DNA from: Halocatena pleomorpha
GTDB taxonomy: Archaea > Halobacteriota > Halobacteria > Halobacteriales > Haloarculaceae
Reading direction: 5' to 3'
Assembly: GCF_003862495.1 (NCBI RefSeq)
Contig: NZ_RRCH01000002.1
Location: 62,001 to 126,000 of the forward strand
DNA length: 64,000 nucleotides
Below, piece by piece: positions 28,534 through 37,425 of the stretch. The notes beneath the pieces were generated by a model. It saw only the letters and a program-made list of their open reading frames with translations, did not search any database and was not told where the DNA came from. A program made the translations under genes and the position numbers. How positions within the stretch are numbered: the first letter of the stretch is position 1; each line of letters starts with the position of its first letter.

Positions 28534-29298
28534 ATGTCAACAGATTTCGGTTCGGAACTGGACGGACAGGTCGCGATCGTCACCGGCGCTTCGTCCGGGA
28601 TCGGCAGTGCGACCGCTGAATCACTCGCTTCGCGAGGGGCGAGCGTCGTGATCGCCGCACGGCGGGAAGACGAACTCGAAGCACTCGAAGCCAGCATCGA
28701 GAACACCGACGGGGAGGCGCTCGTCGTGCCGACGGACATCACGAACGACGACGACATCGACGACCTCGTCGACGCGACGCTGGACGAGTACGGCCGCATC
28801 GACATCCTCGTGAACAACGCCGGCGTCATGCCGCTCGCCCACATCGCGCAGGCGGACCGCGAAACGCTCCAGACGACCGTCGACGTGAATCTCACTGGGC
28901 TCATCACGCTCACGCACGCTATCGTTCCAACGATGATAGAACAGGGAAGCGGCCACATCGTCAACCTCTCCTCGGTCGTCGGTCGATTCCTCCAGGCGAA
29001 CAGCTCGCATTACAACGCGGCGAAAGCTGGTGTCAAGATGTTCGGTGACTCGCTCCGCCTCGACATCGCCGAGGAGGGCATCCACGTCGCCACGATTGAG
29101 CCGGGCGCGGTCGACACCGAACTCCTCGATCACATCCCCGACGACGAGATTCAGGAAGGCGTTAAGGAGTACGTCGGATCGATGGATGCGCTCGCACCCG
29201 AAGACATCGCGCGAACGATCACGTTCGTCGTCACGCAACCGGAGCGCGTCGATATCAACGAGGTCCTGATTCGCCCGCTCGACCAGGTCCAGCCGTAG
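28534..29298 (+). CDS. Short-chain dehydrogenase/reductase (SDR)
   Basis: A 254-residue classical SDR. The NAD(P)-binding motif is TGASSGIG near residue 18, NNAG is in DILVNNAGVMPLAH, and the catalytic Ser and YxxxK are in HIVNLSSVVG and SSHYNAAKAGVK. It reduces a carbonyl or oxidises an alcohol using NAD(P)H; the substrate is not predictable. GC is higher than in the flanking DNA, as in the next gene. Its promoter carries operator O1. The start ATG 28534 (MSTDFGSEL) fits the TATA box at 28473 with a leader of about 30 bases. Confidence 0.92.
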   Translation: MSTDFGSELDGQVAIVTGASSGIGSATAESLASRGASVVIAARREDELEALEASIENTDGEALVVPTDITNDDDIDDLVDATLDEYGRIDILVNNAGVMPLAHIAQADRETLQTTVDVNLTGLITLTHAIVPTMIEQGSGHIVNLSSVVGRFLQANSSHYNAAKAGVKMFGDSLRLDIAEEGIHVATIEPGAVDTELLDHIPDDEIQEGVKEYVGSMDALAPEDIARTITFVVTQPERVDINEVLIRPLDQVQP

Positions 29299-29359
29299 CC
29301 CGGCTTTCGACGACGCGTTCGCTGTCCCGGCTCCTCGTACAGCGCTCACCACGCTCTCA

Positions 29360-29384
29360 TTTAAACATGCTATCGAGTTAGCAC
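29360..29384 (+). promoter_or_regulatory. TATA box with adjacent palindromic operator O2
   Basis: TTTAAA (29360-29365), one base, then ATGCTATCGAGTTAGCAC (29367-29384), with near-perfect TGCTA/TAGCA arms. It lies 41 bases before the quinone reductase start. Confidence 0.7.
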
Positions 29385-29424
29385 TATTTCTTTAGTCTCT
29401 CGCCTCCGACGTAATCTATAGTCT

Positions 29425-30375
29425 ATGAAAGCAGTACGCATTCACGAGTACGGGGGTCCAGAAGTCCTTCGGTACGAAGACGTAGAGAGGCCCGAACCGG
29501 CGGCCGGTGAGGTGCGCTTAGACGTTCGCGCGGCCGGTGTGAATCCGGTCGATTGGATGACCCGGAAAGGGATGATGGAGCAACGAGAACTCCCGTGGAC
29601 GGTCGGGTGGGACGTCGCTGGCGTCGTCGAAGAGTCCGCCCCCGATGTGAGCGAGTTGGAGGTCGGCGATGCGGTGTACGGCCTCGTCGGATTTCCCGAC
29701 GGTGGCGGTGCGTACGCGGAGACCATGGTGGCCCGCGAAGAGGAACTCATGCGGACGCCGGCATCGCTCTCCTTCGAGGAGGCGGCCGGCGTCCCGATGA
29801 CGGCGCTCACCGCGTGGCAAGCGTTGGACGCTCTCGAGTTGGAAGAGGACGACCGTGTTCTCGTGCACGCTGCAGCCGGCGGTGTCGGTCACTTCGCCGT
29901 TCAGTTTGCAAAGCAGCGCGGTCTCCACGTCATCGGCACCGCCTCGGGTTCCAACGAGAAGTTCCTGCGAGAACTCGGTGTCGACGAGTTCGTCAACTAC
30001 CGCGAGGAGCGTTTCGAGGAAGTTCTCGACCCGGTTGACGGGGTTATCGACGGTGTCGGCGGCGAGACGTTCGACCGGTCGCTCGAAATCATCACGGACG
30101 GCGGAATCATCGATAAGCTCCCGAGTCCACCCACTCCTAGGCAGGAAGAGCTAGCGGAACAGCACGACGTGCGGGCGATAATGACGGACGTTCGCTGGGA
30201 CCGAGAGTGGTTCGCGAACATCACCGACCTGCTTGAAGACGACGCCGTCTCGGTGACGCTCGACACGGTCTTGCCGCTCTCCGAAGCGCGAGAGGCCCAT
30301 CGGCTGAGCGAAGAAAAACACGCTCGCGGGAAGCTAATCCTCTCGACGACGGCCGAATCGGACTCGTCGAACTGA
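29425..30375 (+). CDS. NADPH:quinone reductase-like zinc-independent MDR oxidoreductase
   Basis: A 316-residue medium-chain dehydrogenase/reductase of the quinone oxidoreductase branch. The N-terminal GroES-like domain includes RAAGVNPVDWMTRKG and GWDVAGVVEE. The Rossmann motif is HAAAGGVGHFAVQFAKQRG near residue 151. Structural zinc Cys residues are absent, as usual for this branch. It likely reduces quinones or enones with NADPH, protecting against redox stress. It shares the TATA-adjacent operator with the SDR before it and the SDR relic after it, so these genes probably respond to one regulator. Confidence 0.92.
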   Translation: MKAVRIHEYGGPEVLRYEDVERPEPAAGEVRLDVRAAGVNPVDWMTRKGMMEQRELPWTVGWDVAGVVEESAPDVSELEVGDAVYGLVGFPDGGGAYAETMVAREEELMRTPASLSFEEAAGVPMTALTAWQALDALELEEDDRVLVHAAAGGVGHFAVQFAKQRGLHVIGTASGSNEKFLRELGVDEFVNYREERFEEVLDPVDGVIDGVGGETFDRSLEIITDGGIIDKLPSPPTPRQEELAEQHDVRAIMTDVRWDREWFANITDLLEDDAVSVTLDTVLPLSEAREAHRLSEEKHARGKLILSTTAESDSSN

Positions 30376-30520
30376 GTCGGCCGACGGCGTGGGATGTCTC
30401 TTCGACTCGACCTCTCGATTCTCACTCTGCCTCGCCGCGCGACGTGATTCGTGGGCTGAGTGACCTGGCCTTGACGAGGGAGTGTCTCGATGTCGGGAAC
30501 TCGGCACCGAACTCAGTGTG

Positions 30521-30545
30521 TTTAAACACACTTTCCGGATAGCAC
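30521..30545 (+). promoter_or_regulatory. TATA box with adjacent palindromic operator O3
   Basis: TTTAAA (30521-30526), one base, then ACACTTTCCGGATAGCAC (30528-30545). It lies 37 bases before the broken SDR at 30582. Only the right arm is strong. Confidence 0.6.
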
Positions 30546-30581
30546 CGTTCCCAAGCCTGCACCCGCCCTACGTTCAGTCGA

Positions 30582-31320
30582 TGTCAATAGACACCGAATC
30601 CGGCCTGCTGGACGGAAAGACGGCCATCGTCACGGGCGCAAGCAGGGAATCGGCAAAGCCATCAGTGAGCTCTTCGCCGAGGAAGGTGCCTCCGTAGTCC
30701 TCACCGCTCGCGGCGAAGGAGCGCTGAACGAAACGGTGGACGGAATCACGCGCGATCGGGGTCGTCAGAGCGGGTCTTCGACAGGGCGATTGAAGAGTTC
30801 GGCCACGTCGATATCCTCGTCAACAACGCTGGCTACGGCGAGATGGTACCGATAGAGGACACTACTGACGAGCATTTCGAGGGAACCATGTCCCTCAACC
30901 TCTTCGCCGCCTTCCGTCACTTCCGCGAGGCCGTGCAGCACTTTTAGGAACGAGGTGAGGGAGCGATCGTGAACGTATCGTCAGTGAACGCCGCCAAGCC
31001 CGTCATGGGCGTCTCTTGCACCACGAGCAAGGGTGCCCTCAACACGATGACGAGGAACATCGCCATGCGATTCGCCGGGACTGGAATCCGCTGCAACGCG
31101 ATCGCGCCGGGAGTGACTGAAACCCTCCACCGAGGACTGACGGAGCGGAGATATGGAGGGCGGCAACGAGATAATGGACATCGCCGAGAAGTACGTCAAT
31201 CTGGACGTCCCGGACACGAAGCCGCTCGATCAGGCGTACGCCGCGCTGTACCTGACGAGCGATATGTTTTCGGCGGTCACGGGGCAGATCCTCCAAATCG
31301 ATAACGGCGGATGGCTCTGA
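30582..31320 (+). pseudogene. Second SDR, multiply frameshifted
   Basis: The start (MSIDTESGLLDGKTAIVTGA) is a good SDR N-terminus. A shift within the glycine-rich motif near 30640, a second near 30760 and a TAG near 30946 break the frame. The remaining pieces (DILVNNAGYGEMVPIED, then VNVSSVNAAKPVMGVSCTTS and RCNAIAPGVTET) are recognisable. The active-site Tyr position now reads SCTTSKG, so Tyr is lost. It keeps its operator-bearing promoter. Confidence 0.8.
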
Positions 31321-31362
31321 CGACGACCGGTGCGAACAGCCAATAGCGAAGCCACGGAAGTA

Positions 31363-31548
31363 TGGCCACTATGGCGCTTCGATTGACCATCGGGGACACA
31401 GTCCTCACGGGCAGCCTCGTAGATAATGCCACGAGCCATGATTTCCGCGCTCTGCTGCCGCTTACCGTGACGCTCCGCGATTACGAGGAGACCGAGAAGG
31501 TCTGCGACCTCCCACGTCGATTGTCCACGGACGACGCCTCCGCCGGTC
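31363..31548 (+). pseudogene. N-terminal half of a cyclophilin-like fold protein
   Basis: The frame begins MATMALRLTIGDTVLTGSLV and continues DNATSHDFRALLPLTVTL, a good match to the start of small cyclophilin-like-fold proteins. After LSTDDAS the sequence changes to an alcohol dehydrogenase tail in the same open frame, so the C-terminal half has been lost at a junction. Confidence 0.55.
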
Positions 31549-31690
31549 CTGCCCCCGTCCGGAACTACGCCGAGGAGCTGATGGATGACGTGCTCCAGAG
31601 AACGCTTGACCCCTCGCCGATTTTCACGAAGACCGCCAACCTCAACGGCGTCCCCGAGGGCTACGAGGCGATTGACTCGTCGGGCGCAGC
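31549..31690 (+). pseudogene. C-terminal tail of a zinc alcohol dehydrogenase
   Basis: In the same frame as the cyclophilin-like start, the segment YAEELMDDVLQRTLDPSPIF and then TKTANLNGVPEGYEAIDSS matches the usual C-terminal end of zinc-dependent alcohol dehydrogenases. All catalytic parts are missing. It is a fusion of two gene fragments created by deletion. Confidence 0.6.
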
Positions 31691-31900
31691 CAACTTCTCG
31701 AAATCACTGACGGTGAAAGCATCTTCCGCAAGGTCCATGACGTCGTCGACGAGTCTTGCAAGGAGAGCCAGATGTCCTCCAGCGGACACTCCCCTAGTCG
31801 CTATCCAGATCGCATCGTAGCCGTACTCCTCGGCATGCGCCTGAAGACAGCGGATCGACGCCTTTACATCGACGAAATGGGCGGGAAAGTATCCACGCGG
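31661..31900 (-). pseudogene. Alpha/beta hydrolase (esterase) fragment
   Basis: The minus-strand frame reads VDVKASIRCLQAHAEEYGYD and then IWIATRGVSAGGHLALLA. This is the nucleophile elbow (GxSxGG) and preceding helix of an acetyl-esterase/lipase type alpha/beta hydrolase. The rest of the enzyme is absent. It abuts an SDR N-terminal piece on one side and the alcohol dehydrogenase tail on the other. Confidence 0.6.
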
Positions 31901-32138
31901 TATCGGAGTCGGCGAGGTCGAGATTGTGCACCGTCGGCGACGCCCCTGAGAATTCTGTTTCTGTCTCTTTTTTGTGTTCTCGCCACGCCATGATGGTGTG
32001 TGCACCCTCTTTGGCGAGGGCCTTCGTTACCTCGAAGCCGAGCCCGCTGTTCGCGCCCGTTACTACGACCGTCCCAATACCGTGGGACGTATTAGGTACG
32101 TTGTCGACTGAATTGGTCGGACCTCTTTGTTCAGACAT
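31880..32138 (-). pseudogene. N-terminal fragment of an SDR
   Basis: From ATG 32138 the frame gives GIGTVVVTGANSGLGFEVTK and VHNLDLADSDTAWI, the dinucleotide-binding start of an SDR of the retinol-dehydrogenase type. It is cut after about 86 residues and runs into esterase sequence. A TATA box and a degenerate copy of the shared operator (O6) lie upstream. Confidence 0.65.
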
Positions 32139-32173
32139 TGTCTATGTATACGCGTAGAGATGACGTACAACCT

Positions 32174-32199
32174 ATGCTGACCCATTAGCCCATTTATAT
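32174..32199 (-). promoter_or_regulatory. TATA box with degenerate operator O6
   Basis: On the minus strand ATATAAAT (32199-32192) is followed by GGGCTAATGGGTCAGCAT (32191-32174), which agrees with operator O2 at 11 of 18 positions. It serves the SDR fragment at 32138. Confidence 0.4.
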
Positions 32200-32525
32200 G
32201 GTGTGACGTTGGTAATTTCAGTATCGACCCGTCTTAACCACACATACGATACGCGATTCTGGCACGGTGTCGAATCCCAGTTACCGATCATCCCACACGT
32301 TTTAGAGCCGAAAACGCGACAGTAACAGTCCCTCGTTCAATATTTCGATAGTTGTCTTTGCAATACCTATACCATCCGCTCTGTGTGTCCTTGACCGTGT
32401 GACGGGTGACGCCGTCGCTCCACTCGTTGCACTGGGTGTCGTCACGGTCTTCGGGGACTGGTCTCTTCTACCGGGGCACCTCACCAGTCCGCGAGTGGTC
32501 AGACCTGACTCCGAGACAACCTGTA

Positions 32526-32550
32526 CTTAAAGATGCTTATCAGATAGCAC
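32526..32550 (+). promoter_or_regulatory. TATA-like box with adjacent palindromic operator O4
   Basis: CTTAAA (32526-32531), one base, then ATGCTTATCAGATAGCAC (32533-32550), with TGCT/AGCA arms around a TATC-A-GATA core. It lies 46 bases before the cupin start. Confidence 0.65.
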
Positions 32551-32595
32551 CAACTCCAAGGCGAAGAGCGCCGTACCTAAGATTGGGTATCATAT

Positions 32596-32997
32596 ATGGA
32601 GATCACGACTGATCACTCGCGACCGTCCGCCGAAGGGCCCGACGAGTACTTTACCGGTGACGTTCGCATTGACCCGCTGTTCAACCCAGAAGGCGATGCG
32701 CGCGCTGCTGCGGCGAGCGTGACGTTCGAGCCCGGCGCGCGCACCGCGTGGCACACTCACCCGCTCGGCCAGCGACTGGTCGTGACGAGCGGCTGTGGGT
32801 TCGTCCAACGTGAGGACGGCCCGATCGAAGAGGTCCGCGCGGGCGACGTTGTCTGGTTCCCGCCGAGCGAGAAACACTGGCACGGCGCGATGCCGGATAA
32901 AGCCATGTCCCACATTGCCATCCAAGAAGAACTCGACGGAGAGGCTGTCACGTGGCTGGAGCAGGTTTCCGACGACGAGTATCCCGAAAACGAGTAA
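32596..32997 (+). CDS. Cupin-domain protein
   Basis: A 133-residue single cupin. The metal-binding motifs are [19 protein letters not shown] (two His and a Gln/Glu region) and [12 protein letters not shown] (second His). Small cupins of this kind are often annotated as quercetinase-like or carboxymuconolactone-associated enzymes, but no reaction can be assigned. The frame is intact, and the promoter carries operator O4. A broken, inverted relative lies at 37497-37890, about 4.5 kb away, so the gene was duplicated or rearranged. Confidence 0.88.
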   Translation: MEITTDHSRPSAEGPDEYFTGDVRIDPLFNPEGDARAAAASVTFEPGARTAWHTHPLGQRLVVTSGCGFVQREDGPIEEVRAGDVVWFPPSEKHWHGAMPDKAMSHIAIQEELDGEAVTWLEQVSDDEYPENE

Positions 32998-33088
32998 CTG
33001 GACGGTAATAGAAGCGACGAAATCACCACCCAACTACTTAGCCCCTCGATGCACTCGTCCTCGAAGAGACCTATAAAAACGAATCATA

Positions 33089-33370
33089 ATGAGATCGTGG
33101 GCAAGAGACGAACTTCAGAAGATCGCTGCAGCTGATGACCTGCACATCGCAGTCTTCGGGGCGGCGGGGCGAACTGGATGGTGAGTGGTCCGGCATGCAC
33201 TCAACAACGGCTATCGCGTGACGGCGGTCGTACGGACATCTTCAAAACTGGACACAAATCACGACCGCCTTACTGTCGAGCAAGGCGACGACGAACTACG
33301 ATTCTTTTGCTGATGTACTGCAGGGAGCAGAAGTAGTTATCTCCGTGATGGTACTCGTTACGGAACTCTA
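33089..33370 (+). pseudogene. NmrA/NAD(P)-binding reductase remnant
   Basis: The start at 33089 gives LHIAVFGAAGRTGW followed by an in-frame TGA where relatives have Arg, then VVRHALNNGYRVTAVVRTSS and HDRLTVEQGD. A shift near 33300 leads to DVLQGAEVVISVM. These are the NAD(P)-binding N-terminal pieces of an NmrA-like reductase; the remainder has gone. Confidence 0.65.
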
Positions 33371-33656
33371 CTTCTTCCGAAGAATCTGGAAAGACGACGT
33401 TGTCAATAATGCTTCTGATGGCACTCAACATGATGCTACGACTAGCGAGGAACGTCAAGCTGTCGCGAATGGCGGCGTCGAGGATCGATGACTGCTCCTC
33501 CTGTCTTCGCTCGGTGGTCGTCTTCCGTATAGTTCGGGTTTCCTTCGCTGGTAAAGGGAACACACTGGTTCAGAATCATATTCATCAGTCTACTTGATTT
33601 CATTTCAGCAAGGATTCAAGTTGGTTTGCCACTTGGAAAGCAACGGGACGAAACCA

Positions 33657-34021
33657 ATGTCCGACCACGAACAACCACCGTTGCCGTACGACTACGACGC
33701 ACTCGAACTACATATCGGTGAACGGGTCCTGACATGGTATCGCGATACCAATCATCAGGGTTACGTCAACGGCTGGCATAGTGCTGAAGAGACGCTCGCG
33801 GAGAGTCACGAGGAGGGAGACTACTCCTCGACGAGGTCGATAAGCATGATCAGGGAGCCCTCTGTGGGAGCCACCTCGTCCTTGCACTCGACATGTGGGA
33901 ACACTCCTATTACCGCAACTACGGTCCAGATCGCGGCGACTTCATCGATGCCTTCTTGGAGGTCGTCGACTGGGTGGAGCCCTCTGATCGCTACGGACAA
34001 GCTGTCAAACTGTTCGAATAG
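33657..34021 (+). pseudogene. Fe/Mn superoxide dismutase pseudogene
   Basis: From ATG 33657: LPYDYDALELHIGERVLTWY and HHQGYVNG-like TNHQGYVNGWHSAEETLAE, the SOD N-terminus. The centre is deleted and shifted near 33840. A second frame gives HLVLALDMWEHSYYRNYGPD and FIDAFLEVVDWVEPS, the conserved C-terminal WEHxYY region, to a stop at 34019-34021. About 80 residues are missing. The metal ligands are split between frames, so the product is inactive. Confidence 0.75.
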
Positions 34022-34178
34022 TGAGTCTACTAACCATCTCAGTTATGTATCGCTCGTACATTATCCATTCGAAGGAGAGAATTTCACTTTCTCGGCCTTG
34101 CTCTCCTCAATGCAACCGCAGATTCGACGGGGTCGAGCAAAGTAAATCAGACCCTGTAACTGAAACTACTCCAATCAT

Positions 34179-35270
34179 ATGACAACCCGAATTTACGCCG
34201 CATTGGACTACGCATTGCTCGTCATCGATGACCGAGATGGGAGCTGGGACGTCAACCAATATTTCGATGGCAACGAACGGCCGTACGCTGTTGCCGTTGA
34301 TCCATTCGCTCCCGAGCGCGCGTACCTTGGGACATTCAACGATGGACTGTGGCGAACAGTAGATGGTGGTGATTCTTGGTCACAGATCGGCTCCGATTTC
34401 TCGTCGTCGCGCGTTACGGCGGTCGCCGTCGCTGCAGAAGATCGACCACAGGAGTACGGAACGGTCTATGCAGGAACAGAACCAAGTGCGGTATACCGGT
34501 CAGATGACGGTGGCGACACATGGAGTACGTGTCACGGTCTCACAGATCTTGATTCAGCGACCGAATGGTCGTTCCCTGGCCGTCCCGACACCCACCACGT
34601 CCGCTGGATCGAACCGGATCCAAGCGATCCTGAGCGGCTCTACGTGAGTATCGAAGCTGGAGCAGTTGTAACGACCAGCGACCGTGGTGAGACCTGGACC
34701 GATCGCGTCCCTGACTCGCCGTCCGACGCTCATACCCTCGCAACTCACCCAGATGCACCGAATCGGGTATATGCCGCTGCGGGAGATGGTTTGGTAGAGG
34801 AGTGGGCGTGCCATGAATACGCGGAGAGTACCGATGGAAATGAATCATGGAGCTCCCTCTCTGAAGGCCTCGACCATCACTACGGGTGGGCCGTTGCAGT
34901 CGATCCTGGCGACCCGGAAACACGGGTACTAACAACCTCGACGAGTGCGGGTCGAGCGCACGACATCGAAGACGAAGCGGTTCGTACCCATGATGAACCC
35001 AACGACCCATACTCAGTCGTCTACCGACGACAGAGCGACGAACCCTGGCAGCAATGCACGGAGGGACTCCCAGAACCGAGTGGAACCTTCGTGCCGGTTC
35101 TCGCAACGATCAATAACGAACCAGGACGATTCTACGTATTGACGAACCGTGGTCTCTACCAGTCGATAGACGCTGGTGAAACGTGGAAGGAGATGAATCT
35201 AGCATGGGACGAAGAGTACCATGATCAACAACCTCGATCGATCGCCGGTATAGATGTTAAAGATGACTAA
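34179..35270 (+). CDS. BNR/Asp-box beta-propeller protein 1
   Basis: A 363-residue soluble protein built from Asp-box repeats (SxDxGxTW): LWRTVDGGDSWSQIGSD, VYRSDDGGDTWSTCHG, VTTSDRGETWTDRV, LYQSIDAGETWKEMN. Such repeats mark the blades of sialidase/VPS10-type propellers. The sialidase catalytic residues are not evident, so a binding or scaffold role is as likely as an enzymatic one. There is no signal peptide, so it should be cytoplasmic. It is followed 75 bases later by a paralogue and the two form a probable operon. Confidence 0.85.
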   Translation: MTTRIYAALDYALLVIDDRDGSWDVNQYFDGNERPYAVAVDPFAPERAYLGTFNDGLWRTVDGGDSWSQIGSDFSSSRVTAVAVAAEDRPQEYGTVYAGTEPSAVYRSDDGGDTWSTCHGLTDLDSATEWSFPGRPDTHHVRWIEPDPSDPERLYVSIEAGAVVTTSDRGETWTDRVPDSPSDAHTLATHPDAPNRVYAAAGDGLVEEWACHEYAESTDGNESWSSLSEGLDHHYGWAVAVDPGDPETRVLTTSTSAGRAHDIEDEAVRTHDEPNDPYSVVYRRQSDEPWQQCTEGLPEPSGTFVPVLATINNEPGRFYVLTNRGLYQSIDAGETWKEMNLAWDEEYHDQQPRSIAGIDVKDD

Positions 35271-35344
35271 TCGAACAGAATCGCATCGTTCCGCTGACCA
35301 CCTTCACAGTGAACTACGTTATGTCCACCGAATGATATGATAGT

Positions 35345-36340
35345 ATGACCGTACTAATTGGTGCCTCTGACGGCGTATACCGAGCTAGTGATGTTCCGTT
35401 CGAGATCGTCGAGCAGGTTCTCGACACGGGCTTTGTCACAGGGATAGCGACGTTTGACGCCGTGGACGGAACATTCGCGGCGACGACAACGGGACTGTAT
35501 CACTCGACTGACACGGGCGACTCGTGGGACGATCTCAGTGTCCCAACTGAATCAGTGTGGTCAGTGCATGCAACAGAAGTAGGACTGTACGCAGGGACAG
35601 CGCCCGCTCACCTCTATCGATCTACCGACGGTGGGCGAACGTGGACCGACGTCAAGTCGCTGCAGGAACAGCCCTCACATTCGAAGTGGACTGCACCTGG
35701 TAGTATCCCACCTCGACTCCGAACCCTTGGAACACATCCAGAAGCTCCAGAACGGCTCGTTGTCGGCATCGAGGCCGGCAAACTTCACGTAACCGAAGAC
35801 GGTGGCAAGACGTGGATTGAGCGTGATGATCCGGTTCCAGACGATATCCACCACGTCAACGTCCGGGCTCCCAACGAGTTTATCGTCTCCACCGGCTATC
35901 TCGGCGTCGACGGAGAGCAACCCGGTGGCCTCTATCGGACGACAGATGCAGGTGAAACATGGGCGCGGCTCGATACGGGCGACCGCGCGTACTTCCGGGA
36001 AGCAATCGATCATGACGGGCGACTCTACGTCTCGGCTGCACGTGATGCACCGCCCTGGTGGGCTGGTGGAGCGGATGCGGTGCTGTACGAATCGAACGAC
36101 GATGAGACGCTAACAGCGGTGAGCTATCCTAGCGGTCCTGCGGAAGTGATCGATGCGTGGGCCGTGATCGATGGACACGTGATCGCAGGCACAGTGTTCA
36201 GATCGCAGGAGTCCACCAGACCAATCGATGTGAGTACGGCCGCTGGGTCTAGCGGTAGCGTCTTACAACGAACAAAGGACGGTGAGTGGCGGCAGGTCGG
36301 GAACGTCCCCGCCGGAATTCACTCAATCGCATCAATGTAG
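35345..36340 (+). CDS. BNR/Asp-box beta-propeller protein 2
   Basis: A 331-residue paralogue of the preceding gene, with Asp-boxes LYHSTDTGDSWDDLS, LYRSTDGGRTWTDVK, LHVTEDGGKTWIERD and LYRTTDAGETWARLD. No secretion signal or membrane segment is visible. Haloarchaea often carry these as isolated genes of unknown function. The pair lies inside the decaying redox cluster but has its own upstream regions without the shared operator. Confidence 0.85.
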   Translation: MTVLIGASDGVYRASDVPFEIVEQVLDTGFVTGIATFDAVDGTFAATTTGLYHSTDTGDSWDDLSVPTESVWSVHATEVGLYAGTAPAHLYRSTDGGRTWTDVKSLQEQPSHSKWTAPGSIPPRLRTLGTHPEAPERLVVGIEAGKLHVTEDGGKTWIERDDPVPDDIHHVNVRAPNEFIVSTGYLGVDGEQPGGLYRTTDAGETWARLDTGDRAYFREAIDHDGRLYVSAARDAPPWWAGGADAVLYESNDDETLTAVSYPSGPAEVIDAWAVIDGHVIAGTVFRSQESTRPIDVSTAAGSSGSVLQRTKDGEWRQVGNVPAGIHSIASM

Positions 36341-36483
36341 TGTTCAGGGTGGTCTAGATAGTGTTGGTTTGCTCGGCTGGCTACACAGCGGACGCAGGTA
36401 ACCGTGAAAGCGGCGGACGCCACTACACAGGAGATCGTGCCTGACGACAGATTGGCGACTCGCTACCCTAGGAATGCTTCGTA

Positions 36484-36873
36484 ATGAGCAACGTCGCTCC
36501 CTCAGCATCTCTGGCCGACGATTCACGCAAGCGTCTCGAAACAGCACCAACACTCGTTGACTTCGTTCGACAGATAAATGTTGATGTGGTGCTCTGAGGC
36601 ACAGACTACGAGCGCTTCGAAGGACTTGAGTACGATGCTGCGCGACAGTGCGCGCGCTGTTCTGTCGCGAACTCGCTGGGCTTTCGTGGAATGGTCTTTA
36701 TGAGTTTCTCTCGACCGAAGCACGAGCCATTCGATTGGGCTTCGATCCTTCGAATTCGGGAAATTCAATACAGCCCTGACGCGCCAAACGATCACAATCT
36801 CGTGGGATGCAGAACTCTCGGATAGTGCAAAACGAACCATTCTCGCAATAAGTGAGCGTCTCGTCACTGCTGC
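36484..36873 (+). pseudogene. DDE transposase N-terminal remnant, copy 3
   Basis: ATG 36484 opens LETAPTLVDFVRQINVDVVL, then a TGA and YERFEGLEYDAA, matching the N-terminus of copies 1 and 2. Frameshifts follow, and the piece ends at LAISERLVTAAYQN near 36890. The catalytic half is missing. It is on the opposite strand to the other copies and abuts the truncated metallo-beta-lactamase gene. Confidence 0.7.
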
Positions 36874-36876
36874 CTA

Positions 36877-37389
36877 TCAGAATGCGGCGGCTCTCGGGTC
36901 GTCCGAGTAGACGGCGGGCAGATGATGGAAGTAGCCGGTCGGCAGTCCACGGTGGTCAGCTCCGAAGACGGTGTCGCCCATAATCGCGACTCCGGCGTCT
37001 TCGTCAATCAGGGCGTGATTATGCTTAGTGTGACCGGGCACGTGTACCGCAGTGAACCGGCCGATCTGGTCGCCGTACAGGTGATCTGGGGTGTGGTCGG
37101 TCTCCAGTGAGGTCTTTTCCGGAACCCACGTCTCCGGATCGTAGCGCTCGACCACCGCGTCGAACCCGCCGACGTGGTCGCCGTGGTCGTGAGTGATGAT
37201 GACTCGCTCCGGTTCCACACCGACGTCGACGATCCCATCAAGCACTGCCTCCGTCGTGTCCTGCAATCCCGTGTCCACCAGCGTGGGCGTCGCCTTCGTC
37301 GAGAAGAAGACGCGATATCGTTTGTCTCTCGGTTCCTCTCTGGTCGTGATGTCGTAGACATCGTCGACGACCTCGGTCGGTGCCGGCAT
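36877..37389 (-). CDS. Metallo-beta-lactamase fold hydrolase, C-terminally truncated
   Basis: A 170-residue protein with the MBL metal motif THDHGDHVGGF and downstream ligands VPGHTKHN and GDTVFGAD. It probably hydrolyses a thioester or lactone-like bond using two metal ions. Family members run to about 210-220 residues. Here the frame stops at YSDDPRAAAF exactly where the transposase remnant begins, so the last helices were cut off by an insertion or deletion. Its promoter carries a related operator (O5). Activity is doubtful. Confidence 0.75.
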   Translation of the reverse strand: MPAPTEVVDDVYDITTREEPRDKRYRVFFSTKATPTLVDTGLQDTTEAVLDGIVDVGVEPERVIITHDHGDHVGGFDAVVERYDPETWVPEKTSLETDHTPDHLYGDQIGRFTAVHVPGHTKHNHALIDEDAGVAIMGDTVFGADHRGLPTGYFHHLPAVYSDDPRAAAF

Positions 37390-37425
37390 CTTGTCAGGTC
37401 TGGGTCAGGGATCAAATTGAACGTG

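Noticed and set aside
28621-29352. 243-codon minus-strand frame over the SDR
   Set aside because: Antisense shadow of a high-GC gene.
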